Origin: Laccaria trichodermophora
Taxonomy: Eukaryota; Basidiomycota; Agaricomycetes; Agaricales; Hydnangiaceae
NCBI GenBank assembly: GCA_018417955.1
Contig: JACTVC010000005.1
Location: 1 to 64,000, forward strand
Direction: 5' to 3'
Length of the DNA: 64,000 nucleotides
The notes beneath the pieces were generated by a model, which was not told where the DNA came from, searched no databases, and was given only the letters and a program-made list of their open reading frames with translations. Shown piece after piece: positions 12,901 through 22,399 of this stretch. The first letter of the stretch is position 1; each line of letters starts with the position of its first letter. A program made the position numbers and the translations under genes.

Positions 12901-15052
12901 GGAAGATGCCAAGTTGAGGACTGCTTTGGAAAATATGAGATATGCAGCATGTACTGCTGATGACATTACATTTCTGAGAAGTCGTGTTGCAGGAAGACGG
13001 CCTGACCAACCAAAGCTGGCTGACAAATGTTTTAGAAATGTCTCTATTATTACTGCTTTAAATTCACAGAAAGATCGAATCAATGAACTAGGTTCTGCAC
13101 GTTTTGCAGCTGATACTGGCCAAACTCTAACTGACTTTTATTCTGTAGATACACTAGGGGTTGAGAGTGATCCAGTTACTGGAAAAAAGCCTCGTGGAAG
13201 ACCTAAAAAAACTGCCATTCAGAAAACTATAAGTCCAGGTTTGCAAAATGTACTTTGGAACTTACGTCATTCTGCATCTGAACATATTCCTGGAAAACTT
13301 TCACTATGTATTGGAATGCCTATAATGATACGGAACAATGATGCAACTGAATTGTGTATAACAAAGGGGCAAGAGGGTTATGTTGTTGGATGGGATGCAA
13401 AGGTGGGGCCAAGTGGTCAACGGATTTTGGAAACATTATTTGTAAAACTTGATCGCCCTGCCAAAACCATAAAGATTGAGGGGCTACCTGAAAATGTTGT
13501 CCCACTAATAAAGAATAGTACATCTATTGAGTGTCTCTGTCCAAGTGATCTTACCATATCTATATCACGTTCTCAGGTTTCTGTGTTACCCAATTTTGCA
13601 ATGACAGACTATGCATCACAAGGAAAGACTCGACCATTTAATGTTGTAGACTTGAATAGCTGTCGAACTCACTTATCTTACTATACTGCTCTTTCAAGAA
13701 GTGCTACATGTAAGGGTACTGTAATTGTACAAGGTTTTGATCCATCAAAGATAACACGTGGCGCATCTGGATATCTGCGGCAAGAATTCAGAGAGCTTGA
13801 GCTTTTGGATGATATTACAAATCTTCGCTATACAGGCAATCTACCTGGATCAATTAATGGAAAACTACGTAATGCTATTTTACGTCAATATCAACAACTT
13901 AAAGGAAGAGGATACTGCCCAGAGAATGTAATGGGACCCATCAGATGGAGTGAGGTATATCCTATGCAAACTTTTCAAGTTATAACTGACAGTTCATGGC
14001 AAGTTATTAATAAATCATCTAAGGATGGTTTGTTATCTGACAAATTGACTAATGAAGTGAATACTGAAACAAATAAAATAAACAAAAAATTATGTGGATC
14101 TTTTATTCCTGCCCAAGGATCTAATATGATTAAGACTAATTTGAAGAGAAAGTCTGCTGATGATCCAGAAATTGAGGAGCCAAAAAAGAAAAAAGTTAGA
14201 ACTAGTTTTGGCCCTACACCTGAAGTTCCCATTGGACTTGTTTGGGACTCTGTTGATTACAGCTGTTCATATGACTCACTTTTTACAATTTTATGTGAGA
14301 TCTGGATTTACAATCCAAGAAACTGGACAAAAGCATTTTATACATTTAGTAATCAGGGCAAACTGTTAGCAGATGGATACAAAAAAGTTATTAGAAGTAT
14401 AGATACTCTAGAAAATATTCGAAATGAAGTTCGTAGATCACTCAAACATGATAACCCAGTATTATTTCCAGATGGAGCTACTGGAACTGACATTCGTGAT
14501 CTACTTTACTATTTCTTCACATCAGATCATAGTGTCTCTTTGGGTTACAGAAGGTCATCATGCATTGGATGCAACAACAATCATGATATAGATAATCCTC
14601 CAGAAAGAGTTATGTCAGTTTTAGATGGAACTTACAAATCAATCAATGATTGGTTACAGCATTGGCTAGAGGAACCTAGTATATGTGACTGTGGCTCTCC
14701 CACAATTATCAAAAGGATATATGATCAGCCCCCTTCACTACTTGCATTCAGTTTAAATACTTCAAGAGTAGCAATAAGCAAGTCTATTCGTATCAAGGGA
14801 ATAAATGGAAGATCTACAATTCTACCATTAAGAGGTATTATTTATTCTGGTGGCTTTCATTTCACTGCTTATGTGATCACTCCTGGAAAAGAGGTGTGGT
14901 ATCATGATGGTATGACAACAAGAAGAAATTGCATCAAAAAGGGCCATCTTAATGAGTTCACAGAGGATGCACTCAAATCTTGCAGAGAAAAAAATTCAAA
15001 TGGAGCACTTTTTGAAAGACAAGCAGTCACAGTAATTTATTCAAAGAAATAA
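6902..15052 (+). CDS. Helitron/Helentron Rep (HUH)-PIF1 helicase with C-terminal USP-like domain
   Basis: Replicative transposase of a rolling-circle element: the Rep domain nicks and joins DNA and the helicase unwinds it. It is 2716 residues from ATG 6902; ATG 6956 aligns better with the second Helitron copy. In order: hydrophobic and repetitive N-terminus (1-370); Cys-rich region (GCAACGQL near 556, CKHICKDC near 611) like the DUF6570 region I associate with fungal Helitrons; Helitron-like N domain near 877; Rep motif SWFITLSP near 1000; HUH motif His1091-Leu-His1093; Tyr1295 and Tyr1299 with Lys1302 (YxxxYxxK). The PIF1 helicase has Walker A GGMGGTGKS (1822-1830), Walker B IDEVSM (1902 on), GDFAQLKP and YTALSRS. 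A basic PKKKKVR near 2427 resembles a nuclear localisation signal. The C-terminal domain has Cys2455 in SCSYDSLF, paired cysteines, His2653 in GGFHFTAYV and Asp2669, like a USP (C19) Cys box and His box. All catalytic motifs look intact, so this copy may be active. Confidence 0.93.
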   Translation: MFKFNCVSFPFFFLDLTIMRITRAIAFFIMLLILIVISLIFNAHHLLDDSGHHFKPYIEIGNNPSLLAFFAQPAALVERHGLLALDTRPATLVERHGLLAPDYHNRSHDTAHVNDTYIQLQGLNEAQIKYTYIQLQGLNETHRKYRYILQGLNRAHTLYTYLRSQGWNEIQVQFTNITKIRITNLSNALPSFPSICWMILNALLEYVHLSIPYILHTCILAYLCSNDAPSQLCVALWCRFQQHCMLKHEYRNLIKKLLRLQGSYKLLSYFFIFSFSLQFMLFHRSVQSVDVFRSVGYESWSSISIWYTYELPLSNRVLSSLEANSSYLHSITHWYGCYCHEPMITILPQQTAGGKKLTTFESLKPYITSDTPSSSMKLEGSVKYKFVDQFVLQAARAELRKNPELLICHAPLEILKDSITIGQAKAIAKKHHVSVFARAPVTEVMELLSQHMCTSRCAHYYTLFSPENPALTTTERKARWYKGLSKCDRKKVNKVGLSKCKTKSTFKNNRSIENKNSYIKSKNVIFPPKPPSEKLIHKIITGFCRGTHPSNLIEAGCAACGQLTRVVDMIDRSEVTCSFEPLIRGGVTRLERKSIYEEIKEIEGPIIDPDCKHICKDCLKFLKKGLTPPKALCNGFWLGKIPEELASLTYVEQLLISRVRHNRCIIKVASGRYKMHANAITFHNPVAKIYDTLPPPIEDLDEVLAVMFTGPCQPTKKDVQRTPLLVRRLHVAKALEWLRLNHEDYYDIGISKENLSQYPLCDAPVVIDYRQSIVNKDREATSLHDDGEEIGTTEGPCTFVVQGLTGEEYSTMPLEAIKAQALEHLTSNKKIMFVGHSDEPNSVYNNPQLFPSMLPWLFPYGFGGICNNMIPKNISSMAHKRLLLMYYDKRFQMDPHFPLIGFNHEQIQQSTTGGYLTTKKSSFSLVTDRLLNLDMDVLSGINKRLALGERVKPETEQEKECFQLLTDLDSVGGHVQGSITSKKYMRNEVWSLISYIGAPSWFITLSPTDNKHPICLYFADTDTEFKPELTFSKESSLLIAKNPVAAARFFHFICENFIQHVLGVGTNHPGIYGETDAYYATVEQQGRLTLHLHMLLWIKGALSPQEVRDRIMDPASDFQKHMVEYLESVHKGELYEGTYEEIRERCQEAQKNNPDYQDPTHTMPEPPPPPCKKNGCNQCTRCINQKIWDGKYRATTDDILSRSNHHGCRRPEIDGEDPTKLKRKGCLNSRGQCKARFPREIVEETMVDPLSGALKMKKGEMWLNTFTPELTYMIRCNTDVTSLMSGTAIKAVVGYITDYVTKSGLSSYTTFDAVRQVFNRNSEMIGGSTDRQNTARRLMTKMVNTLTAKMEIGSPMASLYLLGNPDHYTSHKFILFYWKNYVREARSAWIDTENNTTESFNTEYKDAPDKVVLQKYDGTYIGISSVYDYIYRPTAYEHMSLYDWIRKAKKEKRSKEEQQEFDVHYDKDELESNAEDDDTDTEGEDEINFLGGGDSIDDDIEDEVGHQDLDSEDELNDYQIMYDEHESHEFLPEHPQYCTHKVTVVDEENALVPNFVGGGLPRCDQGDREYYCSTMLALFKPWRCGKYLKLENESWDEAFVGYSFSARQLELMKNFNIKYECNDARDDYSAEMKKKDARENIFGSWEDIGGEVDTNCSLINEDIPIDIDEDMYMLGNPNSINNQKLHEMNRIENVVKNAGWLDSCIGNIDPVDTSFKPGEKRSGSQWNVLVQSLKKLFIATRSKNLPEAKAIKDKNSTSNDEVVVDDISYLNKNFKAEKEHEHQLINTIVHEFSLNDEQERAFRIVANHATMTKSEQLKMYLGGMGGTGKSQVIKALIAFFDRRNESHRIMILAPTGSAAALLNGSTYHSALGVQSKSRQNSNEHSTMAQVRSRLDGVDYIFIDEVSMISCYELYKISAQLAKARNSMDAPFGGLNMIFAGDFAQLKPVQGQALYDGYVGTSVDASMSERGQQSAIGRALWHQITTVVILRKNMRQNTQSVEDAKLRTALENMRYAACTADDITFLRSRVAGRRPDQPKLADKCFRNVSIITALNSQKDRINELGSARFAADTGQTLTDFYSVDTLGVESDPVTGKKPRGRPKKTAIQKTISPGLQNVLWNLRHSASEHIPGKLSLCIGMPIMIRNNDATELCITKGQEGYVVGWDAKVGPSGQRILETLFVKLDRPAKTIKIEGLPENVVPLIKNSTSIECLCPSDLTISISRSQVSVLPNFAMTDYASQGKTRPFNVVDLNSCRTHLSYYTALSRSATCKGTVIVQGFDPSKITRGASGYLRQEFRELELLDDITNLRYTGNLPGSINGKLRNAILRQYQQLKGRGYCPENVMGPIRWSEVYPMQTFQVITDSSWQVINKSSKDGLLSDKLTNEVNTETNKINKKLCGSFIPAQGSNMIKTNLKRKSADDPEIEEPKKKKVRTSFGPTPEVPIGLVWDSVDYSCSYDSLFTILCEIWIYNPRNWTKAFYTFSNQGKLLADGYKKVIRSIDTLENIRNEVRRSLKHDNPVLFPDGATGTDIRDLLYYFFTSDHSVSLGYRRSSCIGCNNNHDIDNPPERVMSVLDGTYKSINDWLQHWLEEPSICDCGSPTIIKRIYDQPPSLLAFSLNTSRVAISKSIRIKGINGRSTILPLRGIIYSGGFHFTAYVITPGKEVWYHDGMTTRRNCIKKGHLNEFTEDALKSCREKNSNGALFERQAVTVIYSKK
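7092..7423 (+). repeat. In-frame codon repeats in the N-terminus of the Rep-helicase
   Basis: Two 48-bp units (gccttttggca... ending gttgagaggca) at about 7096-7191 are followed by a partial third. From 7247 there are four units of 45, 45, 42 and 45 bp encoding variants of YIQLQGLNEA. All unit lengths are multiples of three, so the frame is kept. The second Helitron copy lacks these repeats, although it shares the preceding IEIGNNPSL. Confidence 0.8.
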
Positions 15053-15349
15053 TTGTTGAAATATATTATTTATTATATGATGAATTAAAAATATTTTTTG
15101 GTCAAGTTACCTTCTTAAAATTATATGACCTAGCCAGATAAAAATAAAATATTACAAAATATATTAAAACAATAAGGACATAACAGATTCAAAAAAATAC
15201 TATATATATATATTAGAAAATATTTGAATTTTTAAAGCTATATAAATTAATGTAAACATTGATAATTTGCATTGACTGCTTAAATAAAACTGGCTAATAA
15301 AAGGAGAGGACTCGTATCTGCCGTGCTTGCAACGGCCTCTGACACAAGT
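15053..15349 (+). other. 3' terminal region of Helitron H1
   Basis: AT-rich, non-coding stretch after the Rep-helicase stop codon. It ends with a GAGGACTCGT block, a 5-bp-stem hairpin at 15320-15336 (GCCGT, loop GCTTGCA, ACGGC) and the terminal run ACACAAGT ending at 15349. The next base begins a gypsy pol codon series. The same terminus closes the non-autonomous elements at 27602, 44939 and 54181 (reverse). The stem differs between H1 (GCCGT/ACGGC) and the others (GCCAT/ATGGC) by a paired change. Confidence 0.8.
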
Positions 15350-18128
15350 CGTAGTGTTCTCCAAATCGTACGAAGAACACATCCACCATCTCGACAAAGT
15401 TTTGGAAGCTATCGAACAAGCAGGAATTACACTGTCTCCGAACAAGTGTCACCTATTTTACGGCTCAATCCTATTATTAGGACACAAAGTTTCCAGACTA
15501 GGACTCTCAACTCACTCAGAGAAAGTGAAAGCTATACTCGAACTAGAACGCCCGAAGAGATTGTCCCAGTTGCAGACATTCCTGGGGATGGTAGTTTATT
15601 TTTCAGCTTTTATCCCGTACTACGCTTCAATCTGCGCACCATTGTTTAACCTTCTACGGAAGCATTGCCGTTGGAAATGGGGGGCCGAAGAGGAACACGC
15701 TTTCCAAGCAGCAAAGGAGGCGCTACGGTCCAGCCCAGTGTTGGGACACCCCATAGAAGGTCGACCATATCGATTGTACACGGACGCTTCGGACGAAGCA
15801 GCAGGGTGCGCGTTACAACAGATCCAGCCTATCTGCGTCAGAGACCTGAAGGGGACAAGAGTATACGATCGCCTAAAGAAAGCGTTCGATGCAGGATTGC
15901 CCCCCCCTAAACTGACGGCATCCATTAGTTCCAAGACGGCGGATAGCCCAAATGACGACCAATGGGGAAAGGATTTTGAATCCTCCACGGTGCACGTAGA
16001 GAGAGTAATCGCCTATTGGTCCCGGACGTTTAAAGGAGCAGAAACAAGGTACTCCACAACTGAAAGGGAAGCGTTAGTGGCGAAAGAGGGATTAGTAAAG
16101 TTCCAACCTTACATAGAGGGAGAGACAGTTCTTCTGATTACCGATCATTCCGCACTACAATGGGCAAGGACATATGAAAACGCCAACAGACGCCTCGCCG
16201 CTTGGGGAGCCGTATTCTCTGCATACGCACCAGGTTTGGAGATAATCCACCGTGCAGGGAGAGTGCACTCAAACGTAGATCCGTTATCGAGACTCCCTAG
16301 AGAGGCCCCAGTTCATACCTCACCAGTTTCAGATCCTAGTCCATCCATAGTCACAGACGCGACACTAGTCGAAGAGCAGGAACGGATGTTGAGTTACTCA
16401 ACGGCGCGAGAAGCATTCCTCGCCTGGAGTATCGACGAGTGCCTAGAGGGCGTTCAGTCAGCGTGGTTGTCAAACAAGTCAGCCAACAGTGGAGAGATCA
16501 GTCCTCAACCAGGAAACCCAGGCTCAGAGGACAGCGCTCAAGAGGACTTAGACACCTTAGCTGTGGGAGACGAGTACTGGGACGCCAGCAATCCAACGCC
16601 CAACGTCCACGTTGAAATGGATCCCAGCTTCATGGCGTCATGGGTCGAAGGATATGATTCCGACCCTGCATTCAGTTCGATCTGGAACGATAAGGAGAGA
16701 GAGATTGAGAACTGGAAGAACAACGGCCGATTTTTAAAAGATGAAAGAGGCTTACTATTTTTCCTCGACGAGAAATATCAACCAAGATTGTGCGTCCCAC
16801 GATCGCAGAGAAACTTCGTACTTCGGGAGGCACATGAGAATCCGTTAGAGTCAGCGCACGCCGGGCCAGAACGACTGTGGCAGAATTTGAGTCAGAAATT
16901 CTACTGGAAGAGAATGAAGGCGGACGTACTTGATTTCTGCGGAGCTTGCGATGTCTGTCAGAAGACTAAACCCACCAACTTCAACAGATACGGATACCTC
17001 ATCCCAAACCCCATTCCCTCTCGGCCCTACCAGTCGATCGCCATGGATTTTATAGTCAATTTACCCTGGTCGGACGGTTTTAACGCGATTTTCGTGGTTG
17101 TGGACAGACTCTCGAAACAAGGAACCTTCATACCTTGCACCACAGGCCTAACTGCTAAGGAGTTTGCGGAGTTGTTCGTCAGGCACATCGTCTGTAGATT
17201 CGGATTGCCCGACAGCATCATCGCAGATCGCGACCCTCGCTGGACTTCGGATTTCTGGAGGAGCGTAGCAGGTTTCCTGAAGACTAAGATGGCTCTATCC
17301 TCAGCCCACCATCCTCAACATGATGGGCAGACCGAAATCTTGAACAAACTGCTGGGCACCATGCTCAGGGCATACGTCTCAGACGATCTGTCCGACTGGT
17401 CAACTTGGCTACACATCTTAGAATTCGCTTACAACAACTCGACACATAGTTCAACGGGGACGTCTCCGAACTTCCTAGTCTACGGTTTTCAACCAAGGAC
17501 CCCCCTCGACTTCTTGCTACCGAAAGGCTCGAGAGAGGAGAGCGGACCGCTATACTCCCTGTCTTCGGAATCGGCCAACTTTCTTTCAACCCTCACCATG
17601 CACAGGGAAAGCGCGCGCAGAGCGATAGCTAAGGCACAGGATGAGCAGTCACGACAATATAACAAAGGAAGAAAACCGGTACCTGAATTAAAAAAAGGCG
17701 ATAAGGTTCTGGTGAACCCTCACTCCCTAGAATGGATTGACGCGAAAGGGCCCGGCGGCAAACTGAAACAGAGGTGGATAGGTCCCTTTGAAGTCACACA
17801 GCGCATCAACCCGAATGTTTTCCGTTTACGAATGAGCGATAAGTACCCCGGCCTACCTGTCTTCAACATTCAGCATCTGAAGAGATACGAAGACTCACCA
17901 TCCGAATGGGGGGAACGCACTGTCATGCCGGAATCACGTCGACCACAGAAAGGCTCGGAAGAGTACGAGGTCGAAATGATCATTGGACATCGCAGAAAAG
18001 GGAAGACACTCCAGTACCTGGTCAGATGGGCTGGATACGGCCCACAGTTCGACACTTGGGAGCCACAGCGAGGACTGAGGAACGCTTCTATAGTACTCAA
18101 CGAGTACAAGAAGCTGCACAACCTCTGA
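15350..18128 (+). pseudogene. Ty3/gypsy chromovirus pol, 5'-truncated by H1
   Basis: The reading frame is entered just downstream of where the RT catalytic YxDD motif would be (first residues VVFSKSYEEH). It continues through the RT thumb and tether, RNase H (LYTDASDEAAG, then DHSALQW), integrase zinc-binding HHCC region (ending CDVCQKTK), and integrase core with Asp in AMDFIVNLP, Asp in SIIADRDPRW and Glu in GQTEILN. A GPY/F-like module (WIGPFEV) and a chromodomain (YEVEMIIGHRRKG ... YLVRWAGYG ... TWEP) follow. Gag, protease and the catalytic half of RT are absent from the window, so the copy is defective, although the remaining frame has no stop codon. The order RT-RH-INT-chromodomain is that of Ty3/gypsy chromoviruses. 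Confidence 0.93.
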
Positions 18129-18368
18129 CGCCCCCAGAGCGCCCAAAGCGAGTTCATCGCTGATCATGGACAATTATGCATACCTGCCTTCATTTCTTAT
18201 TTAATCACGATTTGTCAGCCATCATATTTTTCAATCTTTTCAATTATTTTATCTTTCTTCTTTTACCCCCCCTCCACTGCGACCTGTTACGGAGCGCGGA
18301 TTTCCCGCTTGCAGCCAGGCCTCGGGACTATCGAGTTCTTTCCGGATTTCCGTCTAGAACGAGGAGTC

Positions 18369-20852
18369 ATGGACTTTCTGCCCTTGGACGGCCAGGGGAA
18401 GGTGCCCACTGCAGATTTCCGTCTCATCGGCCAGGATCAATGGATTGGCCTCAACGCGAACTGCGACTCGATCCCATTGGAAGCCGCCGCCTTCTTCGAT
18501 CACCATAGAAATCAAAGAATCGCTGACGACTTCCGGCCTAAAGGCCCTACCGGGGTCTTCTTGGACATGGAATGGGTCCTGGATGCGGATTGGTACGATC
18601 CAGATGCAGGGTGGCGACCCTTCCTCCCTCTACCTGCTGAGGGGGCGCCAGAGTGGTACTTCCAGCTCGATCAGAACACCCCGACAGACCCTGACGCAAT
18701 ACCCCCCCTGCACACTATCCTTCCGCAATATCTTTCGACTGTGGAAGGCGACCTCCATACGCTGGAAGACTGCGTCACTGCTGTTACGAAATCGTCCTTA
18801 TTCCCCATGAGAGGAGCGAGACCAGGGAGCTACGACTACGCGGCATTACGAGGTCCCTTCGACAGCGTACAAACCCTGGAAGCCTTTGGAGCCAACGTGA
18901 AACGTCAGGCGCTCGATTACCTGGCGTTCCTAACCTGGTGGACGGCGTCAGCTACGGAATGGGATCTACACGTTCCACAGGACGTGGTCGACGCCATCGC
19001 TGACCTACAACTCGACAGGCACGACAGAAGGGGAGTGTTAATCGCGTTGGAAAGGGATTGGCGGCACATCAGCATACCACACCTCCTCATCAACAGGATC
19101 CCCATCTACTATCGATGGTCGACAGCACTAGAGGCGGAGGAGCGTTTTCTCACCCTATCCCCGACCATCCTTCGCGCCTTCCAAGCCCAGCGGGACACCT
19201 CCATCGACGGCACGGTACTCGCGGTGGATATGCCGGAATTCTCTCTCCAGTTCGAAAGGATGAAAGACTACGACGAATTCTTCCAGCAACGAGTGTTTAG
19301 CGGTAAACCAGCCAACAACCTGACGTTAGAGGAGGACGGACACTACGCCGTGGTCGACTTCCAAGGATGGATGTACAGGCCTATCGACTTCCCCACTGCC
19401 CTGGAATTCGTGAAGCGTTTTGGCTCACACGTTGTACAGAGAGGAGACCGGACGACCGTTATTTTTAGGCGATGGGAGGCTTTGACGGACGAAGCGTCCT
19501 TAATTCATTCGGCAGGGTCTCTAAGTTCTTGTGTCCGCGACGAAGTCGTTCGCGGCAGCATGGAGATCCGGGAGATTCACCGTTCCTTCTTCGCCCCTGT
19601 CCAGAACCAGAAATTCGACCTCAACGGCTTCCCCGACTATGGCACAGGACCACAAGGGGACGGAACGTTGGCCAGACCTCTGAGCTGGGTGGATACGATG
19701 TCAAGCGCTGACAGGAACTCGAGCAGGAGCAGCTCTTCGGGCCCAGAACGTGGCCGCTCGAATCCTCGCAAGGCGAACAGAAAGAATCCTTACCCCAGAC
19801 CACGATCATCCTCCCCCTCCTACCGTGCGAGGTACCAGCGTCGCGGCGACGAATCACCCATCACTTCCTCAGAACAGTTCGCTCGCAGATTGCGCGTCCA
19901 CAGCATCATCACGGGGAATTCTAATACGTGGTTCACACCCATAGGTGCTACCTGGAGCCTGGGATTCTTGGAGGAAGGAGTCATCTTGTTTCCAGATGAC
20001 AGGACCCAGATCCGTCTTAGATTCTGGGCAGCTTGCGAACCAGTCTTTTCACGAATGCGTCACTTATTAGATCTGGCGATTGGCAGGGGCATGAAGTTCA
20101 TCATTGCCATCCCCTTCGACGCGCTCCCTCGTTTCCACCAACAGGAGAAGCCCAGTCTGTGCGATCTCACTAAACGAACCTACGACACCGGCTTCCAGGA
20201 GGCGCCGTTGACTTATAGCAAAGGCGGCTCTGCCTTCATCGACCAATATCTGGGTAAACTAGCGGACATCCTCCGTCGGCCTCATGCACGTGCAGCAGTA
20301 GCAATGGGGGGCCCTACGAGTTGGATCGCCCGGTTTTACGGCGGAGACCGCCTCGTCGAAGAGTTCATGAGTGGGCCGTCAAGCCAGGTTACAGTCCATC
20401 ACCGTGGTCAAGTCTCAGCAGCCGCATTCCTGAATATGCCGGTCTTTCACGACCAACTCTCGCACCAAGAGATCGAACTCATTCATGGTTACATACCTCT
20501 GGGCAGCCCTAGCGAGGATCGATGGGCCTTTCCTACGAACGAGATCTTAGCTGAATACTCTGACCATTGGCACGGCGAATGGAATCAAGGTTGCGAGCGT
20601 ATAATGGGTAATATCGCAAAGGCCTTGGAAACTGGAGCCTTAGCCCCTCTCACAAGACGCGAGTGGCGCGACTACCTGCGAAGCAGCAACCGTGGAGAGC
20701 ATGCTCCTTCGCCGGGGACCGTACCAAAACCTGCCGACTTCACACTAGTGGAATCCTTACTCGACAACGCATTTCCTATTCGCTGGCACGGGCGTAGGAT
20801 CCGGGACATTTGCCTTCCAGAAGAATTGACAGTTCCATCAAGTGGAAACTAG
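18369..20852 (+). CDS. Extra ORF of the gypsy element, homologous to the Helitron accessory protein
   Basis: About 827 residues from the first ATG of the long frame (18369); the frame is open further upstream to at least 18309 without an ATG. It lies between pol and the putative 3' LTR on the same strand, where canonical Ty3/gypsy elements have no gene. Similarity to the Helitron accessory proteins is visible at RIPIYYRW (near residue 242; IPIWYQW in H1), DEFFQQR (REFFERR in H1) and ILRRPHARAAVAMGG (near 640; ILRRPRVRAAILRGG in H1). The order is the same and a comparable length follows. It contains a Ser/Arg-rich low-complexity stretch near 450-500. Function unknown. The base composition is more GC-rich than the Helitron homologues, so the lineages are old or come from different donors. 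Confidence 0.75.
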   Translation: MDFLPLDGQGKVPTADFRLIGQDQWIGLNANCDSIPLEAAAFFDHHRNQRIADDFRPKGPTGVFLDMEWVLDADWYDPDAGWRPFLPLPAEGAPEWYFQLDQNTPTDPDAIPPLHTILPQYLSTVEGDLHTLEDCVTAVTKSSLFPMRGARPGSYDYAALRGPFDSVQTLEAFGANVKRQALDYLAFLTWWTASATEWDLHVPQDVVDAIADLQLDRHDRRGVLIALERDWRHISIPHLLINRIPIYYRWSTALEAEERFLTLSPTILRAFQAQRDTSIDGTVLAVDMPEFSLQFERMKDYDEFFQQRVFSGKPANNLTLEEDGHYAVVDFQGWMYRPIDFPTALEFVKRFGSHVVQRGDRTTVIFRRWEALTDEASLIHSAGSLSSCVRDEVVRGSMEIREIHRSFFAPVQNQKFDLNGFPDYGTGPQGDGTLARPLSWVDTMSSADRNSSRSSSSGPERGRSNPRKANRKNPYPRPRSSSPSYRARYQRRGDESPITSSEQFARRLRVHSIITGNSNTWFTPIGATWSLGFLEEGVILFPDDRTQIRLRFWAACEPVFSRMRHLLDLAIGRGMKFIIAIPFDALPRFHQQEKPSLCDLTKRTYDTGFQEAPLTYSKGGSAFIDQYLGKLADILRRPHARAAVAMGGPTSWIARFYGGDRLVEEFMSGPSSQVTVHHRGQVSAAAFLNMPVFHDQLSHQEIELIHGYIPLGSPSEDRWAFPTNEILAEYSDHWHGEWNQGCERIMGNIAKALETGALAPLTRREWRDYLRSSNRGEHAPSPGTVPKPADFTLVESLLDNAFPIRWHGRRIRDICLPEELTVPSSGN

Positions 20853-20859
20853 GGGGGCT

Positions 20860-21432
20860 TTGTAACAAGGGATTCAACTCCCTTCTTTCTATATGATATA
20901 TTTGTTTACTTTCCACTGACGGAACACCTTTATGTTTTTACGACTCTTTTCACTCTTTTGGTCACGTTAGTTACGTGTCACTCAAGTAGTTCACACGTTG
21001 TGTAAAGACAAGGACAATCTATTCTTTACTCTTAACTACCACTGCTCCTGGCATCCGGAAGAGGCGTGTTATCGTACTTCCATTAACCAAAGTAAGTAGT
21101 ATTGTCCTGAGTTGATTGCTGACTTCCTCTTCGTAAAAGAGGCAGTGTTAGATCATCAAATCTCCGCTTCAGCCTTCGTTGAGACATACGTCTGACACTC
21201 AGCTTTCCGCGGATTTCCCAGAAAGTAGCAGGGATTGTAGCATCGGATTTCCGTTGCAACGTCAATCCTCGCTCGAGTGCGCCCGTAGATAGTCCCTCGA
21301 CTCGAAGAGACTCAACACACCATTGGTAGCTTATCGGATCTTAATCCGATAGTGTCAGCCTTAGTCCGCTAGGGTACACGGCGTTGGTAAGTATCGTCTT
21401 AGGAACTCATTACCCACGGAGCACCTGCTACA
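20860..21432 (+). repeat. Putative 3' LTR of the gypsy element
   Basis: It is preceded by a purine-rich tract (ggaaactagggggg) just after the ORF stop. It begins TGTAACA and, by my reading, ends TGCTACA at 21432, which gives near-perfect terminal inverted repeats (TGTAACA versus TGTAGCA). The length would be 573 bp. The 5' LTR is not in the window, so the end is a proposal and no target duplication can be checked. Confidence 0.5.
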
Positions 21433-22399
21433 TCCATGGTGTTGTGGGGTAGCGATCTCTCAAAAACATGCTGTATGTCATAAATGTTTTCAATCATGGC
21501 AGAAAATTTCATCGCCCCAAGTCCTGTCAAGGCTAACGATTGCTTGATATATCTTCGCTGCTTTGGCTCACTATGTTATGAGGCTTAAACTTGTTTGGGC
21601 ATCTGAGCTTAGGATATGCTTACATTTTAAACGGCCGTTTGACCGGTGGGAGGCTTGAACCACAAATGATACCCTGAATGTGCAGTACGACTTCTTCTCA
21701 GTTGTTGTCATCGATGTTGGTCTTTGTGAGCTTCAAGCATCTTGGTCTTTCTACCTCTTCTACCGAGCAGAACTCTGACATTCCATTCTCCTGTTATTTC
21801 AGTACATCTTGAGTCATCTATAATGCTATATTATTGCTCACCGTATTGAAATATGCCAGTTGTACAACTCCTGGGCCCTTGGTTGTTCTAGCATCGATGA
21901 CAGCCTCAAGTAGATTACCTGTTATATAAAATTAGCGATTCTACATGTCCAGTTTAGGAGGGTACTTGCGTGCTTCTATCTTGTTGTAAAATGAATCCAT
22001 CATGGTGAACGATGCAATGCAACTTGTAAAGCGCTTCGGCTACTGAAGTTGGGGTGAGTACAATCCTCTCCGACAATTTCGGCAAACTTACCGACAGATC
22101 TGTAGTAGTCGATGAGCTCTGACAGTGCAATGCAATAGAGGGTGCGATAGTGTCGGATTTTCTGGCTATAATATTTTCCGGCATTTTTTTGAATTTCCCT
22201 GTGGCGTTGTTTTATTTGTCGATCTTTCCTCACAGCCATCATTTGAACCCTGTTGGAACATGGAGATGCTGTCACCGTCAGAACATGAAGATGCTGCCCC
22301 AGAGTAGGTAATTAGCTTGGACCACATTATTATGGAATATAGCACTTTTACCTGATAAATTATGCAGCGTATACCTACCTTCTTCACACTCCTCCGGTT
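21433..22399. other. Gene-free spacer ending in a ~360-bp tandem repeat unit
   Basis: No gene recognised. From about 22190 to 22399 the sequence matches 27760-27961 (ctttcctcacagc ... cttcacactcctc). It is thus the left part of a repeat unit that was later interrupted by element E1. The stretch 21433-22190 shows nothing I can assign. Confidence 0.6.

Larger units (their letters stand above)
690..15349 (+). mobile_element. Helitron/Helentron-like element H1 (left end unresolved)
   Basis: The element holds the accessory gene and the Rep-helicase gene and ends at 15349. Its 5' terminus, expected to begin TACGAGTCCTCTGAG as in the related elements, is not visible in the window, so the left boundary given is only the start of the repeat structure with dyad motifs. 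The missing 5' half of the interrupted gypsy pol gene is not seen to the left either. So the true left end lies before position 1, or the left side has been rearranged. Confidence 0.7.
15350..21432 (+). mobile_element. Ty3/gypsy chromovirus remnant
   Basis: It comprises truncated pol, an extra ORF and a putative 3' LTR. Its 5' part was separated by the Helitron H1 insertion, whose 3' terminus forms the left boundary. Confidence 0.85.

Noticed and set aside
15303..15349. Classical Helitron 3' end (CTRR after the hairpin)
   Set aside because: A CTGA or CTAA follows the hairpin in three elements, but the junction comparisons put the end eight or more bases further on at ACACAAGT, and E1 has CTTA there.
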